Below, piece by piece: positions 18,330-23,323 of a stretch of 23,323 nt of DNA. Under the pieces are notes generated by a model, which was not told the origin of the DNA, searched no databases, and worked only from the letters and a program-made list of their open reading frames with translations. Position numbers and translations under genes: made by a program. Location: NCBI RefSeq assembly GCF_000003605.2, contig NW_003125887.1:123728-147050 (forward strand). Reading direction: 5' to 3'. How positions within the stretch are numbered: the stretch's first letter is position 1; each line of letters begins with the position of its first letter. Origin of the DNA: Saccoglossus kowalevskii (Eukaryota; Hemichordata; Enteropneusta; Harrimaniidae).

Positions 18330-19746
18330 TTAGTAAGGAGATTACACTTACTCAATGTATTTGGCGTCCGACTCCTTATTCCAGAACAATAGATGCGCCC
18401 CAGTTCTCGCTAATGAGAAAGCGGTAATTCAAATGCATCTTGGCTCAACCATAGACCATGTAGGGTCGACGACTCAACAAAGGCATATTATGGTTAAATT
18501 ATTGTACAGTTATTTAAAGTTCTTCAATCTAGAAGAAAAAATATAATAAAAACAGACTCCGTTTGGGGTCAATTGATATATTCTTGAATGGAAATGATGC
18601 ATCAATTGGGTTCTTTCAGAGAAGTTGAAATTATTACTTTATAAGTCATTATTTACTTAAGTAACCTGCCGGTACTGATTATTTGTTTTACCAACGAATA
18701 TTCGCGAAAATTTTACAAGCATTATTATACCTGTTACTGTTTTCGGGTCATGAGCAATATTATTACAGTTGCTGGTTACCTCCTAAACCCTTTATTGGCG
18801 AACCATTAGAATCGCTACAATTATTTGTCCGCATGTTACTTTCCGCATAAATCATTCTCTTTCTATGGAATTATATTTATTTTTCAATTACAGTCCACTC
18901 TCACTCATGCAGTGTTGTTCAGTCTCGGCCATTGAGGTGATCCTGGCGTGCCAAATGAAGGGTAGACACGGCATGGTACAACACATCCACATATATAGTA
19001 TAAGTGTAATGATATCTACGCAACATGGGGTGTATTATAATTGCATTCATCATAAGTCATTGTTTACTTTACGGGTTTCAGTGGGCGTATATACCACACT
19101 TAGCGGTGTCAGGATTTATTACTTCCATTTATGTAAACGATATATGTATATTATTTGTTTCCATAGTTTTTTTTCTTATAAACATTGCCAAAATTGTAAC
19201 AATAATATGTAAATTGGAACTCACACGGAAACATCAAAATGGCATGTTTCCAAAACAAAACAAAAATCTTATAAATATACTGTAGCATATACACTTTTCC
19301 TGTATGTCACACCGCTGGGCCTAGCCTTGCATGTTTTAACTTGTGACACAAATCCCACAGACATATTGTTAATTTCGATCAGACAGCATTGGCGATGTGA
19401 GTATTATCTTTTCAAGATTATACAAAGTTCGTGAACAGGTAGTTAACGTTATAATTGGACAGTGAAACCTCTCCCCTGCTTGTGTGTCTTTTGAAATGGG
19501 TTACAGGCTTTTGACCGACCAGTATAAAACACTATTGGACGGCGCCAACCGAGTAGAATTCGAACTGTAGTCACTCATTCTTTTTATGGTGCGTTATTGC
19601 TTTTATCGCTGTAGTACTTTTCCAAGGCCTGTCGCCGATCGATCAAATATAATGCAACGTGACTCAGGGAATCATTGTTATTATTGATTACTCAAATAAA
19701 TGTAGTCAACAGATCCATAAAACGGGAATGTATAACCCCACCTCGG
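18330..19746. other. Gene-free stretch before the 23-bp satellite
   Basis: No gene is supported. An 86-codon ATG frame (19025-19285) is strongly hydrophobic in its middle but matches no family that I know. A TATAAAA at 19523-19529 followed by GGCGCC is the only core-promoter-like signal. A fragment CGAATATTCGCGAAAATTTT lies near 18694. Confidence 0.35.
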
Positions 19747-19994
19747 GTACGGGGTGCATTTGAGACCCGTACGAGACGTATATTGAGAGATGTAAGTGAC
19801 TCATATTGAGAAATATACGGGGCGCATATTGAGAAATGTACGGGTCACATATTGAGATATGTACGGGACGCATATTGAGAAATGTAATGGAGGCATATTG
19901 AGAAAAGTACAGGACGCATATTGAGACATGTACGAGGCGCATATTAAGACATGTACGTGACGCATATTGAGATATTTACAGGACGCATATTGAG

Positions 19995-20224
19995 ACACGT
20001 ACGGGACACATATTGAAATATGTAGTGGACGCATATTGAGACACGTACGGGACACATATTGAAATATGTAGTGGACGCATATTGAGACACGTACGGGACA
20101 CATATTGAAATATGTAGTGGACGCATATTGAGACACGTACGGGACACATATTGAAATATGTAGTGGACGCATATTGAGACACGTACGGGACACATATTGA
20201 AATATGTAGTGGACGCATATTGAG
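19995..20224. repeat. Five perfect 46-bp dimers within the satellite
   Basis: ACACGTACGGGACACATATT starts at 19995, 20041, 20087, 20133 and 20179. Each 46-bp dimer contains the palindrome ACATATTGAAATATGT and then AGTGGACGCATATTGAG. Confidence 0.93.
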
Positions 20225-20394
20225 ACATATACGGGACGCATATTGAGAAATGTAATGGACTCATATTGAGACATGTACGGGAAGCATATTGAGATATGTA
20301 CGTGACGCATATTGAGGTATTTACAGGACGCATATTGAGAAATGTACAGGGCGCAAATTGAGAAATGTACAGAGCGCAAATTGAGAAATGTGCA

Positions 20395-20856
20395 GGGCGC
20401 AAATTGAGAAATGTACAGAGCGCAAATTGAGAAATGTGCAGGGCGCAAATTGAGAAATGTACAGAGCGCAAATTGAGAAATGTGCAGAGCGCAAATTGAG
20501 AAATGTACAGGGCGCATATTGAGACATGTACGAGGCGCATATTCAGAAATGTACTGGGCGCATATTCAAAAATGTACAGGGCGCAAATTGAGAAATGTAC
20601 GGGGCGCATATTGAGAAATGTGCAGGGCGCAAATTGAGAAATGTACGGGGCGCAAATTGAGAAATGTACAGAGCGCAAATTGAGAAATGTGCAGGGCGCA
20701 AATTGAGAAATGTACAGAGCGCAAATTGAGAAATGTGCAGAGCGCAAATTGAGAAATGTACAGGGCGCATATTGAGACATGTACGAGGCGCATATTCAGA
20801 AATGTACTGGGCGCATATTCAAAAATGTACAGGGCGCAAATTGAGAAATGTACGGG
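20395..20856. repeat. 253-bp (11-unit) higher-order duplication
   Basis: Bases 20395-20603 and 20648-20856 read as identical at an offset of 253 = 11 x 23, including the distinctive TATTCAGAAATGTACTGG and TATTCAAAAATGTACAGG units. Confidence 0.88.
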
Positions 20857-20927
20857 ACGCATATTGCGACTTGTACGGGACGCATATTGAGAAATGTACG
20901 GGGCGCACATTGAGAGATGTACGGGAC

Positions 20928-21135
20928 GCATATTGAGACATGTATGGGTGCATATTGAGAAATGTACAGGGCGCAAATTGAGATATGTACGGGCGCATAT
21001 TCAGAAATGTACGGGGCGCAAATTGAGAAATATACGGGGCGCATATTCAGAAATGTACGGGGCGCATATTCAGAAATGTACAGGGCGCAAATTGAGAAAT
21101 ATACGGGCGCATATTGAAACATGCACGGGACGCAT
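20928..21135. repeat. 208-bp block repeated at 22136-22343
   Basis: This block, with the rare GACATGTATGGGTGCAT junction and the ATTCAG/ATACGGGC units, recurs without a visible difference 1,208 bp downstream. Confidence 0.88.
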
Positions 21136-21801
21136 AGTGAGACATGCACGTGACGCATATTGAGACGAGTACGGGACAAATATTGAGAAATGTACGTGAC
21201 GCATATTAAGACATGTACGTGACGCATATTGAGACATGTAGGGGCGCATATTGAGATATGTACGTCACGCATATGACGCATTTTGAGACTTGCACGTGAC
21301 GCATATTGAGACCAATACGGGACACATATTGAGAAATGTACGAGGCGCATATTGAGAAATGTAATGGACGCATATTGAGAAAAGTACAGGACGCATATTG
21401 AGACACGTACAGGACACATATTGAGACATGTACAGGCTCCTATTCAGACATGTACGTGACGCATATTGAGAAATATACAGGTCGCATATTGAGACATGTA
21501 CGTGACGCATAGTGAGACATGCACGTGACGCATATTGAGACGAGTACGGGACAAATATTGAGAAATGTACGTGACGCATATTAAGACATGTACGTGACGC
21601 ATATTGAGACATGTAGGGGCGCATATTGAGATATGTACGTCACGCATATGACGCATTTTGAGACTTGCACGTGACGCATATTGAGACCAATACGGGACAC
21701 ATATTGAGAAATGTACGAGGCGCATATTGAGAAATGTAATGGACGCATATTGAGAAAAGTACAGGACGCATATTGAGACACGTACAGGACACATATTGAG
21801 A
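21131..21801. repeat. 375-bp-offset higher-order duplication
   Basis: Bases 21131-21426 and 21506-21801 read as the same sequence, from CGCATAGTGAGACATGCACG to GACACATATTGAGA. The offset of 375 is not a multiple of 23 because each copy carries the same phase-breaking partial unit. Confidence 0.88.
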
Positions 21802-21920
21802 AATGTACGAGGCGCATATTAAGACATGTACGTGACGCATATTGACACATGTACAGGACGCATATTGAGACATATACGTGACGCATATTGGGACATGTAC
21901 GAGGCGCATATTGAGACATG

Positions 21921-22104
21921 TACGGGACGCATATTGGGATATGTACGTGACGCATATTAGGACATGTACGTGAAGCATATTGAGAAATGTACAGAACGCA
22001 TATTGAGACATGTACGGGACGCATATTGAGATATGTACGTGACGCATATTAGGACATGTACGTGAAGCATATTGAGAAATGTACAGAACGCATATTGAGA
22101 CATG
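21921..22104. repeat. 92-bp (4-unit) tandem duplication
   Basis: The sequence around ATTAGGACATGTACGTGAAG recurs at an offset of 92 (AG at 21959 and 22051), with one A/G difference in the preceding GGGATATG/GAGATATG. Confidence 0.8.
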
Positions 22105-22135
22105 TACGGGACGCATATTGAGAAATGTACGGGGC

Positions 22136-22343
22136 GCATATTGAGACATGTATGGGTGCATATTGAGAAATGTACAGGGCGCAAATTGAGATATGTACGG
22201 GCGCATATTCAGAAATGTACGGGGCGCAAATTGAGAAATATACGGGGCGCATATTCAGAAATGTACGGGGCGCATATTCAGAAATGTACAGGGCGCAAAT
22301 TGAGAAATATACGGGCGCATATTGAAACATGCACGGGACGCAT
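22136..22343. repeat. Second copy of the 208-bp block
   Basis: Identical by reading to 20928-21135. The copies diverge at CATATTG versus CATAGTG on the right. Confidence 0.88.
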
Positions 22344-22455
22344 ATTGAGATATGTACGGGACGCATATTGAGAAATGTACGGGGCGCATATTGAGAAATA
22401 TACAGGACGCATATTGAGACATGTACGGGACGCATATTGAGAAATGTACAGGACG

Positions 22456-22645
22456 TTTCCTATTACCTTAGTATAAGTGGTATTGATCATTAAAATGGCT
22501 TAAAGCAGTCAAGGTTGTGCTAGTTTTCCATAGCTTTACATGCAATATCAAACAGAAACACATTGAACTAACACTAAAAGGATGTGTATATATGTGAAAA
22601 GAATATGAGTAAATACGAATCAATAACTGTGACTAAATGTTCCCG
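22456..22645. other. Unique spacer between two satellites
   Basis: About 190 bp of non-repetitive A+T-rich sequence. No feature is recognised. Confidence 0.6.
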
Positions 22646-23323
22646 ATAAATGCAATGTGGACGTGTTCTGTCATGTCATCAATATACACCTGAGAATGCA
22701 ATATGGGAGTGTCCTGTCATGTCATCAATATAAACCTAAGAATGTAATATGGGCGTGTCCTGCCATGTCATCAATATAAACCTGAGAATGCAATATGGGA
22801 GTGTCGTGTCATGTCATCAATATAAACTTGAGAATGTAATATGGGCGTGTCCTGCCATGTCATCAATATAAACCTGAGAATGCAATATGGGAGTGTCCTG
22901 TCATGTCATCAATATAAACCTGAGAATGCAATATGGGAGTGTCCTGTCATGTAATCAATATAAACCTGAGAATGCAATATGAGAGTGTCCTGTCATGTCA
23001 TCAATATAAACCTGGAAATGCAATATGGGCGTGTTCTGCCATGTCATCAATATAAACCTGAGAATGCAATATGAGAGTGTCCTATCATGTCATCAATATA
23101 AACCTGGAAATGCAATATGGGCGTGTCCTGCCATGTCATCAATATAAACCTGAGAACGCAATGAGGGCATGTTCTGCCGTGTCATCAATATAAACCTGAG
23201 AATGCAATGTGGACGTGTCCTGTTATGTCATCAATATAAACCTGAGAATGCAATATGGGCGTGTCCTGCCATGTCATCAATATAAACCTGAGAATGCATT
23301 ATGGGAGTGTCATGTCATGTCAT
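22646..23323. repeat. 46-bp satellite array, ~15 copies, runs off window
   Basis: The GAATG anchors at 22694, 22740, 22786 and so on to 23292 keep an exact 46-bp period, with a diverged first copy at 22648. The unit reads GAATGCAATATGGGAGTG, then TCCTGTCATGTCATC, then AATATAAACCTGA. Two variants dominate, GGGAGTGTCCTGTCATG and GGGCGTGTCCTGCCATG, linked at two positions. Confidence 0.95.

Larger units (their letters stand above)
19747..22455. repeat. 23-bp satellite array, ~118 copies
   Basis: The unit begins GCATATTGAGA and ends AATGTACGGGAC, period 23. Main variants are GCATATTGAG...ACATGTACGKGAC, GCGCAAATTGAG...TGTRCAGR (dense at 20340-20780), ATTCAGAAATG and ATTAAG types. Occasional 1-2-bp losses (GGGTGCAT, GGGGCGCAT after GTA) and a partial extra unit (CGCATATGACGCATTTTG, at about 21270 and 21645) break the phase. 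The consensus lacks TTA, CTA and TCA in every phase, so the minus strand is open in all three frames. The resulting peptides repeat every 23 residues (69 nt). These frames are not called as genes. Confidence 0.97.

Noticed and set aside
18355..18420. Segment GGCGTCCGACTCCTTATTCC as a tRNA or SINE head
   Set aside because: It resembles only the middle of a tRNA. No paired A and B boxes were found at the right spacing.
19025..19285. Hydrophobic 86-codon ATG frame as a membrane protein
   Set aside because: It overlaps another open frame. Hydrophobicity is expected from T-rich codons. No receptor or transporter motif was found, and a stop lies just upstream of the ATG.
19523..19529. TATAAAA as a core promoter
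   Set aside because: It is a single motif in A+T-rich DNA with no downstream coding exon or convincing initiator.
20733..22371. Plus-strand frames in the satellite (67-89 codons)
   Set aside because: They exist only where TTCAG replaces TTGAG and removes the usual TGA. Two of them are the same 208-bp duplicated block.
19706..22490. Many long minus-strand frames (up to 278 codons) as genes for a repetitive protein
   Set aside because: They arise because the 23-bp unit has no minus-strand stop in any phase. The frames overlap each other in all three phases and are broken by random 1-2-bp indels, with no flanking promoter or splice signals.
22646..23323. 46-bp array as a CRISPR array
   Set aside because: The whole 46-bp unit repeats, with no unique spacers, and the window is eukaryotic.

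Overview
This looks like a stretch of animal nuclear DNA. It has one spliced gene with GT-AG introns of several kilobases, A+T-rich non-coding sequence, short non-autonomous transposons and large tandem arrays. It is not prokaryotic: there is no dense ORF packing, no operon and no CRISPR. The repeat style (GTCC microsatellite with a roughly 300-bp companion repeat, foldback elements, GCGCCCTCTA motifs, a tRNA-SINE-like fragment) suggests a marine invertebrate. The sequence alone does not let me choose between a lophotrochozoan and an invertebrate deuterostome.

Layout. Bases 1-1124 hold three tandem repeats, including a 69/70-bp array with an A-B dimer organisation. Bases 2043-2965 hold a GTCC microsatellite followed by a roughly 300-bp repeat. 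Two nested inverted repeats lie at 3037-3250. From 3374 to 11121 the plus strand carries the last three coding exons of methylmalonyl-CoA epimerase (MCEE), a mitochondrial enzyme of propionate catabolism. The first exon or exons, with the targeting peptide and first metal-binding His, lie upstream of the window or were not recognised. The last MCEE intron contains a clear Harbinger-like MITE with a TTA target-site duplication (9596-10045) and a second foldback element just before it.

From about 11.4 kb to 16.6 kb I find no convincing gene, only a SINE-like fragment near 15.6 kb and a less A+T-rich stretch at 12.5-13.7 kb. A CpG-rich patch at 16660-16960 carries the promoter palindrome TCTCGCGAGA. 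A second small patch at 17795-17870 carries overlapping CCAAT and RFX X-box-like motifs, and an inverted better match to the X-box lies at 18317-18329. These suggest one or two promoters, but I cannot assign their exons.

The right end is dominated by satellites. About 118 copies of a 23-bp unit (19747-22455) contain several layers of recent internal duplication. A strict 46-bp array (about 22646 to the window end) follows. The long minus-strand reading frames in the 23-bp array follow from the unit having no minus-strand stop in any phase, and I do not call them genes. No new multi-gene system is visible. The most interesting material is the satellite architecture, the MITEs and the promoter-like motifs.
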